In this document: one piece after another, positions 28,632-36,828 of the stretch
Position numbering within the stretch: position 1 is the first letter of the stretch
How the letters are laid out: the number at the start of each line of letters is the position of its first letter
Origin: Rufibacter latericius
GTDB lineage: Bacteria > Bacteroidota > Bacteroidia > Cytophagales > Hymenobacteraceae
Assembly (NCBI RefSeq): GCF_003721515.1
Contig: NZ_RJJD01000001.1
Span: 620,001-684,000 of the forward strand
Direction: 5' to 3'
DNA: 64,000 nt
Made by a program: the position numbers and the translations under genes
Notes under the pieces: model-generated
What the model saw: only the letters and a program-made list of their open reading frames with translations
Databases searched by the model: none
Told to the model about the DNA's origin: nothing

Positions 28632-29174
28632 ATGCATGGCTCCATTTTCGTGCTGCTGAAGCGCTACGTAGAGAACACGTACGACTACAGCACTTGGGTG
28701 CGGCTTTTGGAGAAGGTAGGGATAGACCACACCTACCAAATGCATGAAATGTACCTCACCGATGAGCTTTTCGCCATTTTGCACCAGGCAGCAGAGGACA
28801 CGGGTATTTCCGCCTATGACCTGATGGAACGATACGGAGAGTTCCTGGTGCCCGACTTGCTGCTGGTATACAAGAAGTACATCAAGCCAGAGTGGCGCAC
28901 CTACGAGATGCTACTCAACACCGAAGAAGCCATGCACGGAGCGGTAAAGAAGGAGGATGACAGAACCTCTCCTCCAAAATTGCTGGTAACCAAGCAGGGA
29001 CCAAACCGCCTGATCATTGACTACCACTCCAAACGCCGTATGTGCGGAGTAGCCGTAGGAATTGTGCGGGGCATCGCCAAGTACTACAACGAAGGCGACT
29101 ATGTGGTGGTCACCCGTATGACCGATCCTTTCGCGGAAAGGGTGCAGATTCTGGTAGACTTCAAAAAACAATAA
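28632..29174 (+). CDS. Stand-alone H-NOX (haem NO-binding) sensor protein
   Basis: Haem-based gas sensor of 180 residues. The start at ATG 28632 is chosen over 28596 because it gives MHGSIFVLLKRYVENTY, the family N-terminus, and places the key residues on canonical H-NOX numbers: proximal haem ligand His102 (in AMHGAV), Pro115, and the YxSxR haem-propionate motif as Tyr131-Ser133-Arg135 (YHSKR). The residue at position 140, where O2-binding members have Tyr, is Val here, so an NO-selective sensor is expected. Stand-alone H-NOX proteins usually regulate a neighbouring histidine kinase or cyclic-di-GMP enzyme; a PAS histidine kinase gene follows on the same strand after about 520 bases. NO would bind haem in the cytoplasm and alter that partner. 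Confidence 0.93.
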   Translation: MHGSIFVLLKRYVENTYDYSTWVRLLEKVGIDHTYQMHEMYLTDELFAILHQAAEDTGISAYDLMERYGEFLVPDLLLVYKKYIKPEWRTYEMLLNTEEAMHGAVKKEDDRTSPPKLLVTKQGPNRLIIDYHSKRRMCGVAVGIVRGIAKYYNEGDYVVVTRMTDPFAERVQILVDFKKQ

Positions 29175-29693
29175 GGCTACAACCAGGCCGGAGTTGCCCA
29201 CCGCACAGGTGACCCTTGCCTCCATCAGCTTCATCAAAGCTTCCCTCCTTTCCTTATACAACCGGCAAAACTTTCGCTAATTGTCTCATCTGAAAACAAG
29301 AGGAACAAGGCGTGACGTTTTTTGCTCGTTTTTGGCAAAAGACTGCTTAAACACCTTTGTATAACCTAAGCCCAAGGGCGAATTCCTGTCCCCAAACATG
29401 GCCGCGCTGAATCAATAAACAAAATGCCTTCAACCACCCCCTTCTCTCTGAGATAAAGTTTGCCACGCAGATCAAAGGATCAATTGGTAGCTTTTTCAGC
29501 TTTTTTTACATCACCTTCCTATATCCAAATAGTCTATTTTCTGCTCAAAAATCAATATTTGCCTCTATTTCTATCACTATTTTATCTAAACATTAATAAA
29601 ATTTATTCTATACATCATTGCTATTCATAATTTTTCCATTATATTCATGAAACAAACAGGCATTCTATACAAATAAAAATAAGGAGACAACCA
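29175..29693. other. AT-rich gap between H-NOX and PAS kinase
   Basis: About 520 bases, increasingly AT-rich from 29500 on, with no supportable gene. It ends with AAGGAG at 29681-29686, a good Shine-Dalgarno sequence for the TTG start of the kinase. No terminator was seen after H-NOX. Confidence 0.45.
29681..29686 (+). promoter_or_regulatory. Strong ribosome binding site AAGGAG deciding a TTG start
   Basis: AAGGAG lies seven bases before the TTG at 29694. Strong Shine-Dalgarno sequences are unusual in Bacteroidota, and no in-frame ATG is nearby, so this fixes the start of the PAS kinase. Confidence 0.7.
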
Positions 29694-30923
29694 TTGAAAG
29701 TATCCCAAATCAAATCAGTTAAAAGTAGAGTAGAGTGGGCGAGGTTTGCCCAAGCTTCCTTAGACCTTTTCTGTACCCTTGATGCAGAGGGGTACTACTC
29801 TTTCACGAGCGAGGCCAGCACTGATCTGTTGGGTTATGAGAGTTGGGAACTGGAAGGGCAACACTTCACAGACCTGCTGCACCCCGAGGAGAAAACCAGC
29901 ACCCAGCAGGCGCTTCGGGCAGTTTACAGCGGATTCAAACGCCGCGATCTGCAGACCCGCCTTCTTCATAAAAACGGAACCGAAGTACACGTTCTTTGGT
30001 CTGCCGCCTGGTCTGAGGAAGACGAGGCAATGTTCTGCATAGGCCGTGACATTACAGGCCTTGTGGTGAGCAGCCAAAGAAAGGGAAGTTGCGACCAGAG
30101 CCCAAAAACGGTTTCTTTGGCCAAGACAGCCATCCATCCTTCCGGTTCTCTGGTTACCCAGGAAGAAGCACCTGCCTCAGTGGAGGCCCCGTGCCAGGAA
30201 GTTAAAATGGAGCTGTCTGAACTCACCAAGGACCTCACCCGCAAAAACAGCGACCTACAGCAGTTCACCTACATCGTATCCCATAACCTGCGCACCCCGG
30301 TAGCCAACGCCATAGGACTAGCCAACCTACTGACCAGCACCGACAGGACCTCGGCTTCCTATGACAGATCCCTCTCCTACCTAAGACTGAGCCTGTACCG
30401 GATGGATAACGTCTTGAAGGACATGAACACCCTCCTGAGCATCAGAGACAGACAGGGCAACACCGGCAAAGAGCGCACCGATGTAAAGGAAGTGATCCTG
30501 CAGGCCATGTCGGCGCTGGAGGAGCAGTTCCGGGAAACGGGCGTCACCCTGAACGTGGACGTAACCGATGGCTTGACCGTGCAAGCCAACAAAGCCTACC
30601 TGTACAGCATCCTTTTTAACCTACTTTCCAACGCGGTGAAGTACCGGGCCGAAGGACGTCGGCTGGAGGTGAACATCCTTTGCCGCAAAGAAGCCGGGGT
30701 GGGCACCACCATCTCCTTCACTGACAACGGTTCTGGCTTTGACATGGAGAAAAACCGGAACAACGTTTTCAAACTGTACAAGCGTTTTCATCCGCACACC
30801 GAAGGACGGGGCATGGGTTTGTTCCTCATCAAGGCGCACCTTGATTCCATGGGAGGCAGCATCCAGGTGAACAGCCAGGTAGGCAATGGCACCAGTTTCC
30901 TGATCAGTTTACCCAAAAACTAA
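29694..30923 (+). CDS. Soluble PAS-domain histidine kinase (TTG start)
   Basis: Cytoplasmic histidine kinase of 409 residues with no membrane segment. One PAS domain (about 12-125: FAQASLDLFCTLDAEGYYSF ... VLWSAAWSEEDEAMFCIGRDIT) is joined by a linker of about 60 residues to a HisKA-like domain, QQFTYIVSHNLRTPVANAIG with His197, and an HATPase domain (about 285-408: NLLSNAVKYR, FTDNGSGFD, GRGMGLFLIKAH). No receiver or DNA-binding domain is present and no response regulator gene is adjacent. Position after the H-NOX gene suggests it may be the kinase read out by H-NOX. It resembles the PAS1 and kinase parts of the protein at 61418-63610, a clear paralogue. Confidence 0.93.
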   Translation: MKVSQIKSVKSRVEWARFAQASLDLFCTLDAEGYYSFTSEASTDLLGYESWELEGQHFTDLLHPEEKTSTQQALRAVYSGFKRRDLQTRLLHKNGTEVHVLWSAAWSEEDEAMFCIGRDITGLVVSSQRKGSCDQSPKTVSLAKTAIHPSGSLVTQEEAPASVEAPCQEVKMELSELTKDLTRKNSDLQQFTYIVSHNLRTPVANAIGLANLLTSTDRTSASYDRSLSYLRLSLYRMDNVLKDMNTLLSIRDRQGNTGKERTDVKEVILQAMSALEEQFRETGVTLNVDVTDGLTVQANKAYLYSILFNLLSNAVKYRAEGRRLEVNILCRKEAGVGTTISFTDNGSGFDMEKNRNNVFKLYKRFHPHTEGRGMGLFLIKAHLDSMGGSIQVNSQVGNGTSFLISLPKN

Positions 30924-30949
30924 CCCCAGGGCCTGCCCAGCAGAAACCC

Positions 30950-31363
30950 TTATTTCACCTTCGTCCACTTTTCGGTGGTCATTAGGCCATTGATATCGCC
31001 AACCTGGTTCATGGTTCCGGTGCCGGATAGAGTTACCTTAAAGGTAAACGTCTTGCCGTTCATATTAGCGGCATTCTTGCTTACATTCAGGATGCTTTCG
31101 GTTAGTATTCCTTTGGCCAGGCTGTAAGTCCCGAACAGCGATCCCAGGATCTCGTTCGTTTGGGCATCCAACTGGAGGACGGTGAAGTGGGTGGTGGAGA
31201 AAATCTTCAATCTTTTGAAGCCCCGCTCCTGCGGAGTAGTAGGCAGACTGTCCCCGAGGGTGAATTGGGAAAGATCCCAGGTTCCCATTATGCTGGCGGA
31301 TGTGGTCTGCGCCTGGGCTACAACACCAACAAACATACTCAAAACGGTCAGGAGGGTTTTCAT
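30950..31363 (-). CDS. Secreted lipocalin-like protein
   Basis: Predicted exported protein of 137 residues. The ATG at 31363 gives a signal peptide MKTLLTVLSMFVGVVAQAQ; the upstream ATG at 31411 would add 16 residues without improving it. The mature part begins SIMGTWDLSQF, with the GxW motif of lipocalin-like barrels, and ends TEKWTKVK. The intervening strands (FSTTHFTVLQLD, LFGTYSLAKGILTESIL, FKVTLSGTGTM) fit a small beta-barrel. This family is common in Bacteroidota periplasm, with unknown ligand. The gene is convergent with the PAS kinase, only 26 bases away. Confidence 0.75.
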   Translation of the reverse strand: MKTLLTVLSMFVGVVAQAQTTSASIMGTWDLSQFTLGDSLPTTPQERGFKRLKIFSTTHFTVLQLDAQTNEILGSLFGTYSLAKGILTESILNVSKNAANMNGKTFTFKVTLSGTGTMNQVGDINGLMTTEKWTKVK

Positions 31364-31723
31364 GAGGTAGCCTAAAATAGATATGAAACTATTCAATACC
31401 CGATCAAACATTCAGCTTCTTAAGGGCGGAAAACGGCAGCCCCTAGACGAAACAAAGACGAAGGCCCCTACAGGGAAGGCTCTGCAGGAAATCAATACGC
31501 ATACCACACAGTTCCTCTGAAAAGAAACAGGAACAGGAAACCAGAAAACGACCAACCCTTTCTATGATGGTGCTAGAAACCCGGCCTCATGAGCCGTTAC
31601 CATTAGCTTATTGGTCATGCATGCTGCTTAGCTAATTTAACCATATTACCTGGGCTATCCATGGAGAAGGCGTTGTATTTATTTGTCTTGGTTGTTCACC
31701 AGATCAAGGATTCTGGCACTTCG

Positions 31724-31762
31724 CAGTTTAGGGCCTGTTTCCCGAAAAAGGACCTAAAACTG
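31724..31762. repeat. Intergenic hairpin, recurrent core family
   Basis: CAGTTTAGGGCCTGTTTCCC faces GAAAAAGGACCTAAAACTG, an imperfect inverted repeat. It shares GGCCTGTTTC...CCTAAAAC with the stronger hairpin at 31880-31943, 118 bases further right. Confidence 0.6.
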
Positions 31763-31879
31763 ATTTACTTCATTTTAAGTCAAGCCCTCCTTCAAAAGGA
31801 GGAAATCAATCCTGTCACCCTTCCGCAAAGCTTTCAACATTCCTTCATTGGCCAGTCACCCATTCTTGAGGTTAGGTAA

Positions 31880-31943
31880 AAGCAGTTGGTCCCGTTTTAG
31901 GCCTGTTTCTGTGAAAACAAGCCTAAAACGGGACCAACTGCTT
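31880..31943 (-). terminator. Perfect 23-base-pair hairpin after DUF808 gene
   Basis: Arms 31880-31902 and 31921-31943 are perfectly complementary, reading AAGCAGTTGGTCCC... outward and ...TTTTAGGC inward. The 18-base loop CTGTTTCTGTGAAAACAA is itself partly self-complementary. It lies 45 bases beyond the DUF808 stop codon and probably terminates it. Confidence 0.78.
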
Positions 31944-31987
31944 ACGTGGTATGAATTCTGAAATTTGCGAGTACCCGCCTCCTGAGG

Positions 31988-32905
31988 TTAAAAGAACCTA
32001 CGGACAGCCACCACTATTTTCTCGATCACGGCACCCAACGCTAATCCACCTATTCCGCAGGCCAGGGCTTTCGCAAACCAGGCCAGAGCGGGCATATCGG
32101 CTAAGGCGTGTTCTAGGTCATGCAGGGCATGGCTGGTAAAAGGAATCCCGTGGGCGATGATCTCGGCTCCAACCCACAACATGGCGGCGGTTCCTACATA
32201 TCCCAGGATTTTCAGAAAATGGGGCATAAACGTCACAATACCCCGCCCGATCTTCCTTACCTGCGGATGGAAGTTTTCTTTGGCCATGTGTACCCCTAAA
32301 TCGTCTGCCTTCACAATGAGGCCCACAAACCCGTACACGGCCACGGTAATAAACACAGCCACGCTAAGCATTACTGCAATCTGGGTGACCAACGGCTTAT
32401 CGGCTACGGTGGAATAGGTGATGGCCACGATCTCGGCGGACAGAATCATATCCGTCCGGACGGCGCCCGTAACCCTTTCCTTCTCCAGTTCCTCGGGGGT
32501 GATCACCTTCACTTCTGCGCCGGAGCCATCATGGGAATCGCCGTGGCTCTTGCTGAACATGGAATGCACCTTCTCGTAGCCCTCAAAGCACAGAAAGGCA
32601 CCGCCCATCATCAAAATGGGCGTGATGGCCCAAGGCGCAAAGAACCCAAGCAGCAGGGCCGCGGGACTCAACAGCAAGACTTTGTTGATGAGGGATTTCT
32701 TAGCGATCTGATAGATGATGGAAAGCTCACGCGAGGGATCAAGCCCCACCACGTATTTGGGCGTAACGGCGGTATCATCAATGACAATCCCCGAAACTTT
32801 CCCCGTGGTTTTGGCCACCTGGGTAGGAACATCGTCCAGACTGGCGGCGCTGACCTTCACCAAGGCCGCGATATCATCTAATAAAGCGAGGAGGCCTGCA
32901 CTCAT
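31988..32905 (-). CDS. DUF808 (YedI-like) inner-membrane protein
   Basis: Polytopic membrane protein of 305 residues. It matches the DUF808/YedI family from the first residues: MSAGLLALLDDIAALVKVSA, then ASLDDVPTQVAKTTGKVSGIVIDDTAVTP, and the KSLINKVLLLSPAALLLGFFAPW membrane segment. Several further hydrophobic helices follow (AVMLSVAVFITVAVYGFVGLIV, ILGYVGTAAMLWVGAEIIAHG, ALACGIGGLALGAVIEKIVVAV). The family is widespread and its transport or regulatory role is unknown. Its start codon overlaps the stop codon of a 65-residue ORF upstream (ATGA), implying translational coupling. It has no evident link to glycan use. Confidence 0.93.
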   Translation of the reverse strand: MSAGLLALLDDIAALVKVSAASLDDVPTQVAKTTGKVSGIVIDDTAVTPKYVVGLDPSRELSIIYQIAKKSLINKVLLLSPAALLLGFFAPWAITPILMMGGAFLCFEGYEKVHSMFSKSHGDSHDGSGAEVKVITPEELEKERVTGAVRTDMILSAEIVAITYSTVADKPLVTQIAVMLSVAVFITVAVYGFVGLIVKADDLGVHMAKENFHPQVRKIGRGIVTFMPHFLKILGYVGTAAMLWVGAEIIAHGIPFTSHALHDLEHALADMPALAWFAKALACGIGGLALGAVIEKIVVAVRRFF

Positions 32906-33099
32906 GGCCGGCCTCCTTTTCTAAGCAGAGGATGTACCTCCTTGTTTCCAGAATCCCGGTGGAGCGCAATGCCCTGGTTGGTCTTAAAACTCATTTTGTC
33001 TTTTTCTTGTACGTCGTCTTTTTCTTGTACGTCGCTGCCAGCATTTTTTGACTGAAATCCGCTGGCCTTGCCGGTAGTGTGTATCAATTGGTGTGTCAT
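32902..33099 (-). CDS. Small hypothetical protein coupled to DUF808
   Basis: A 65-residue frame from ATG at 33099 whose TGA overlaps the DUF808 ATG as ATGA, the classic arrangement for translational coupling. The product is polar and basic at the end (LLRKGGRP) with no family resemblance. In its middle an 18-base sequence occurs twice in tandem (32999-33016 and 33017-33034), giving the residue repeat DVQEKD-DVQEKD. The exact in-frame repeat and the stop/start overlap favour a translated ORF, but composition gives no strong support. It may be a leader peptide for DUF808 or chance. Confidence 0.4.
   Translation of the reverse strand: MTHQLIHTTGKASGFQSKNAGSDVQEKDDVQEKDKMSFKTNQGIALHRDSGNKEVHPLLRKGGRP
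32999..33034. repeat. Tandem duplication of an 18-base unit
   Basis: Two perfect adjacent copies of TCTTTTTCTTGTACGTCG. The unit length is a multiple of three, so the small ORF that contains it stays in frame. It looks like a recent slippage duplication. Confidence 0.85.
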
Positions 33100-33555
33100 C
33101 TCCTGTTTTTATCGCTGCCTGGGGGTTGGACAAGCGAACCCTAGGCCTTCATCGGCTTGCCTTCATTCCCTTGAAAACTTTCCTCGGCCAGCCTAAGCCT
33201 TTTCTGCCGAGAGCTATCCTTCTAAACGGATTTACCATCTTCCCCAAGTTTCCGCGTTATGGACTTTGAAAGGCAAACAAACCTTTCGGCTGGAAGAAAG
33301 CTCTCTCCCCCAAGAAACAATAATACGAAGTTCGCCTCTCATTTGGCGTATCATTTATAAAATCGATCCTTAACCGGGCCAAGCACAAGAAAGCGTTTCT
33401 GGCCTGATTTGGGAAAACAAAAGCTAAAACGGAAACGAGATTACAGAAAAAGAACCACGGCACCTGCCTATAAGGCTTGGTTCCCGTGGTTCTGTCTGCG
33501 GTTGCCCTCTTTCCGGAAGGTGGCCAAAAACTTTTCAGAAGGCCCAAGCTACTGC
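33100..33555. other. Gap between the DUF808-linked ORF and DUF937 gene
   Basis: About 455 bases. The 96-residue minus-strand frame at 33257-33547 covers a terminator and lacks family resemblance. A degenerate copy of the recurrent hairpin core occurs around 33403-33436 (GGCCTGATTTGGGAAAACA then GCTAAAACGG). Confidence 0.45.
33451..33493 (-). terminator. Terminator hairpin after DUF937 gene
   Basis: AGAACCACGG (33451-33460) pairs with CCGTGGTTCT (33484-33493), with further GCC/GGC pairing in the loop. It lies 63 bases past the DUF937 stop codon. Confidence 0.7.
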
Positions 33556-34002
33556 TTATTTAAATAACCCGCCTAAGTTCCCTAAACTTCCTAAACCGCC
33601 CGCACCCATTCTGGAGATAGATTCAGAAATATTATCTGGGGTGATGCTGTGGTCATTAGGATCAGCGGCCTTGTTGGCGAATTTTTGCAGCAAACCGGGC
33701 AGAGCCGCCGCAATGGCTCCGGTGGCTGCTGGCGGCAACCCGAACTTATTACCCAGAGTGCTTACAACCCCTCCGGCAATGGCACTGGTAATGGGGTTGC
33801 CCGATGAAGTGCCTCCTCCCTGGAGCATGGACATCAATCCGCCCACGCCCCCCTGAGAAGCAGCTTGGCTCGCCAACCCATGGGTAACCTGATTGGCAAT
33901 CTCGTGGTGCACAGCATCGACTTGGCCCGCAGGAATAGTAGACGCCACCTCTGGATTGTTCCCCACATGTTGTTTTACAAGGTCTAAGATTTGATCAAAC
34001 AT
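33556..34002 (-). CDS. DUF937-like small protein
   Basis: Protein of 148 residues without signal peptide. It opens MFDQILDLVKQHVGNNPEVA and has GVGGLMSMLQGGG, ITSAIAGGVVSTLGNKFGLPPAATGAIAAALPGLLQKFANKA, and a Gly/Leu-rich tail GAGGLGSLGNLGGLFK. This is the pattern of DUF937/YidB-like proteins, helical and glycine-rich, of unknown role. It is a single-gene unit with its own terminator, unrelated to the mannan genes beginning 195 bases to the right. Confidence 0.82.
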   Translation of the reverse strand: MFDQILDLVKQHVGNNPEVASTIPAGQVDAVHHEIANQVTHGLASQAASQGGVGGLMSMLQGGGTSSGNPITSAIAGGVVSTLGNKFGLPPAATGAIAAALPGLLQKFANKAADPNDHSITPDNISESISRMGAGGLGSLGNLGGLFK

Positions 34003-34197
34003 ACGTCCTCCGCTTTAATGAATGTAAATAAGAGTAAACGGGCAAAAAGAGGAAGGGTTGATTTCACCTCCAGGATCGCTCCTTTGCCAGAACCTGACAC
34101 CCTTCTTTAACGCCAAGCGGTTACCCTTTTCACGTAGTACGAGTTCGTCTTATTCTCTTACTTATAATAGGTACTTTACCTCCCCTCCGGCCAAAGT

Positions 34198-35616
34198 TTA
34201 GGCCAGTAGTTTAGGATTTTCCTGGTACGTTTTCCAGATGAATTCCCCGAAAAGCGTGTTGGCCCAAGCAAACCAAGAGCGGGTGAAGTTCTTAGGATCG
34301 TTCTTGTGGAAAGACTCGTGCATGAACCCTGTTCCGCCGTGGGTGCTTTTCAGCATCTCAATGCAGGTTTTTACTTCCTGGGCATCGGTGGAGGTGAGGC
34401 CGCGCATGGTGATAGCCATGGGCCAGATCATGTCCTGCCCCACGTGCGGACCGCCAATCCCTTCGGCGGCACTGCCTTTGAAGAAGAACGGATTGTTCTC
34501 AGATAAGATGTATTTGCGGGTATTTTGGTAAACCGGGTCAGAAACAGAAACCGCCCCCAGATACGGCAAAGACAACAGGCTAGGCACGTTGGCATCGTCC
34601 ATGAAATAATAATTCCCGAAACCGTCTACCTCAAAGGCGTAGATTCTGCCGTGCTGCGGATGGTCTACCACCGCGTGGGTCTGCAGCGCTTTTTCCACCT
34701 CAGAAGCCATGGCCAACAGCGTATCTGCGGTATTCTTGTCTTTGGCGATAGCATTCATCATCTCGGCGGCCTGCCGTAAACTCACTACCGCGAAGAAGTT
34801 GGATGGCACCAAAAAAGAGTAGATAGTAGCATCATCGCTGGGCCGGAACGCGGAGCAGATTAAGCCCACGGGCTTTACCGGGAAGCCGTAGCCACCCATG
34901 GGCAAGGTATCCGTAGGGGCATGCGTGACGCGCTGGAATTTGTAAGGCCCTAAGTTCTCTTTGCGTTGCTGTTCTTGGAAGGTCTTGTGGATGGTTTTGA
35001 TAGCTTGTTGCCATTGGGCATCGAAGGGCTTGGTGTCTCCGGTTTCTTTCCAGTAATGGTAGGCCAGCCGGATGGGGTAGCACAAAGAATCAATCTCCCA
35101 CTTGCGCTCATGCACGCCGGGTTGCATTTTGGTCAGGTCTGTCTTCCACTCCCCTACCTTGTTTTCGTCGCCGTAGAACGCGTTGGCATACGGGTCTTTC
35201 AAAACGTATGAGGTCTGACGGTCAATCACTCCGGCTACCAACTGTCTTAGCGGTTCATCTTTCTTCAGGAACTGGAGGTACGGCCACACCTGGGCCGAGC
35301 TGTCGCGCATCCACATGGCGTCAATGTCGCCGGTGATGACGTAGGTATCGGGTTTGCCGTTGTTTGTTCTGTGGGTAACGGTGGTATCCAAAGTGCTGGG
35401 AAAACAGTTCTCAAACAGCCAGCCCAGTTCTTTGTCTTTCACATTCTTCCGGAACTCCTTGATGGCTGCCTCCACCGATTTACTCTGGAAATTACGCTTG
35501 GTCGCCGGCACCCGCACCACCGGAAAATCAGAGGTAGAGGCAAATAAAGACATGGGGGCAATAACGGCGCCGGCGCTTAAAAAGGCTGAGCTTTGAATAA
35601 AGGTTCTCCTGTTCAT
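34198..35616 (-). CDS. GH125 exo-alpha-1,6-mannosidase
   Basis: Glycoside hydrolase of 472 residues matching GH125 (formerly DUF1237). The signal region MNRRTFIQSSAFLSAGAVIA has a twin-arginine look (NRRTFI). The (alpha/alpha)6 barrel shows the diagnostic YVITGDIDAMWMRDSSAQVW block, ERKWEIDSLCYPIRLAYHYW, GLICSAFRPSDDATIYSF and GGTGFMHESFHKND near the C-terminus. GH125 enzymes are inverting exo-alpha-1,6-mannosidases acting on yeast mannan backbone or N-glycan fragments, here in the periplasm. It is the last gene of the mannan cluster, 54 bases after the GH43 gene on the same strand. It complements the GH76 endo-1,6-mannanase and the GH92 side-chain mannosidases nearby. Confidence 0.95.
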   Translation of the reverse strand: MNRRTFIQSSAFLSAGAVIAPMSLFASTSDFPVVRVPATKRNFQSKSVEAAIKEFRKNVKDKELGWLFENCFPSTLDTTVTHRTNNGKPDTYVITGDIDAMWMRDSSAQVWPYLQFLKKDEPLRQLVAGVIDRQTSYVLKDPYANAFYGDENKVGEWKTDLTKMQPGVHERKWEIDSLCYPIRLAYHYWKETGDTKPFDAQWQQAIKTIHKTFQEQQRKENLGPYKFQRVTHAPTDTLPMGGYGFPVKPVGLICSAFRPSDDATIYSFLVPSNFFAVVSLRQAAEMMNAIAKDKNTADTLLAMASEVEKALQTHAVVDHPQHGRIYAFEVDGFGNYYFMDDANVPSLLSLPYLGAVSVSDPVYQNTRKYILSENNPFFFKGSAAEGIGGPHVGQDMIWPMAITMRGLTSTDAQEVKTCIEMLKSTHGGTGFMHESFHKNDPKNFTRSWFAWANTLFGEFIWKTYQENPKLLA

Positions 35617-35670
35617 GTAGGTTGATTTTTGAATATCGTGGTAAAAAGCTTTTTCCTGAGTAGGACTAGC

Positions 35671-36705
35671 TTATTTGATTTTCTGCTTGGCCACGCCTTC
35701 CTGCGTAATCTTCACCGGCTGGATAAAGCCATTCTCGTCAAAGGCCATGCGGTCAATGCAGGTCACGCGATGGTCCCTACCTGTATCGCCTAAGGGTCTT
35801 CGGTGGTAGACTATGTACCAGTCGTCTGACTTGGGATCATGCATGACCGAGTGGTGCCCGGCGCCCGTGGCTACCTGCGGGTCCTGCGCCAGGATGGTGT
35901 TGATGCGCTTAAAAGGTCCCATGGGAGAATCGGCGATGGCATAGGCCACCCGGTAATCGGGACCTCCCCAACCGCCTTCAGACCACATGAAGTAATACTT
36001 GCCGTTTTTCTCAAACATGAACGGACCTTCCACATAGCCTTCCGGGGTGATTTCCTTGAAGGTTGTTCCGTCTTCAAAGGGTGTGAAGCCGGTGAAATCG
36101 TCTTTCAGTTTGGCGATGTTGCAGTGCCGCCAGCCGCCGTAGATCATGTAGTACTGGCCGTCCTTGTCTTTGAACACGAACTGGTCAATGGGCTGGGCGC
36201 CGTTATGGAATTTGTCGATCAGCGGCTTGCTCAGGTAATCCTTGAAAGGGCCTTCTGGCTTATCAGCAACCGCCACACCAATACCCCCAATTTCATTATC
36301 GCTCTGGATATCATTGGCCCCGAAGAACAGGAAGTACTTGCCCTTCTTCTCCACAATGGCCGGGGCCCAGATGGCTTTCTTTGCCCATTTTACCGCCGTG
36401 GTGTCCAGGATGCGGGGGTGTTTGGTCCAGTTCACCAGATCTGGCGAGGAGAAGGCATCAAAGAACACCTGCTTTTCATAAACCGCCGAAAAGGTGGGAT
36501 AGATCCAGTACTTTTTTCCGAAAATGGCACCCTCGGGATCGGCGTACCAGCCGGGGAAAACCGGATTGCCGGCGGTGGTTTTCTCAGCAGTTTTGGCTGT
36601 TTTCTTAGGAGCCGTTTTGGCTACGTTTTGGGAAAAGGCAGGCAAAACCGCACCAGACAGAAGGCCGCCAAGAAGTAACGTTTTAAGGGATGTTTGAAGA
36701 GACAT
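35671..36705 (-). CDS. GH43-family glycoside hydrolase
   Basis: Secreted five-bladed beta-propeller enzyme of 344 residues. Signal peptide ends near PAFSQ. The three GH43 carboxylates are visible: Asp56 in GWYADPEG (general base), Asp174 in PIDQFVF (pKa modulator) and Glu226 in YVEGPFMF (general acid). Neighbouring family motifs are IWAPAIVEKKGKYFLFFG and HHSVMHDPKSDDWYIVYHRR. GH43 members act on arabinan, xylan or galactan; in this mannan-centred locus the target could be a non-mannose decoration, or a subfamily with different specificity. I cannot assign the subfamily. It is part of the same minus-strand run as GH125 and follows the DUF4965 gene after a terminator-like hairpin. Confidence 0.93.
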   Translation of the reverse strand: MSLQTSLKTLLLGGLLSGAVLPAFSQNVAKTAPKKTAKTAEKTTAGNPVFPGWYADPEGAIFGKKYWIYPTFSAVYEKQVFFDAFSSPDLVNWTKHPRILDTTAVKWAKKAIWAPAIVEKKGKYFLFFGANDIQSDNEIGGIGVAVADKPEGPFKDYLSKPLIDKFHNGAQPIDQFVFKDKDGQYYMIYGGWRHCNIAKLKDDFTGFTPFEDGTTFKEITPEGYVEGPFMFEKNGKYYFMWSEGGWGGPDYRVAYAIADSPMGPFKRINTILAQDPQVATGAGHHSVMHDPKSDDWYIVYHRRPLGDTGRDHRVTCIDRMAFDENGFIQPVKITQEGVAKQKIK

Positions 36706-36727
36706 AAAGGCAGTTGAAATTTGTAAA

Positions 36728-36756
36728 GGCTGCCTTCAGGAAAACTGAAGGCAGCC
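36728..36756 (-). terminator. Terminator hairpin after the DUF4965 gene
   Basis: GGCTGCCTTCAG (36728-36739) pairs perfectly with CTGAAGGCAGCC (36745-36756) around the loop GAAAA. It separates the DUF4965 gene from the GH43-GH125 pair, which may therefore be partly independent. Confidence 0.82.
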
Positions 36757-36828
36757 CGGATGAGGAAACATAGGCCCTACAAAATAGACAAAGTATCGGT
36801 CTGTCTCGCAGAGTGGCCCTGTTGATTT

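Larger units (their letters stand above)
31364..31987. other. Gap with two intergenic hairpins
   Basis: About 620 bases between the lipocalin-like gene and the DUF808 gene. A 72-residue plus-strand frame at 31661-31879 overlaps a hairpin and is not credible. The notable content is the two hairpins at 31724-31762 and 31880-31943. Confidence 0.45.

Noticed and set aside
31661-31879. 72-residue plus-strand ORF
   Set aside because: Overlaps an intergenic hairpin (31724-31762) and ends at the next one; composition looks non-coding.
33257-33547. 96-residue minus-strand ORF
   Set aside because: Runs through the terminator hairpin of the DUF937 gene and a degenerate repeat; no family resemblance.
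35839-36678. 279-residue plus-strand ORF
   Set aside because: Antisense shadow of the GH43 gene, whose catalytic residues and signal peptide are intact on the minus strand.
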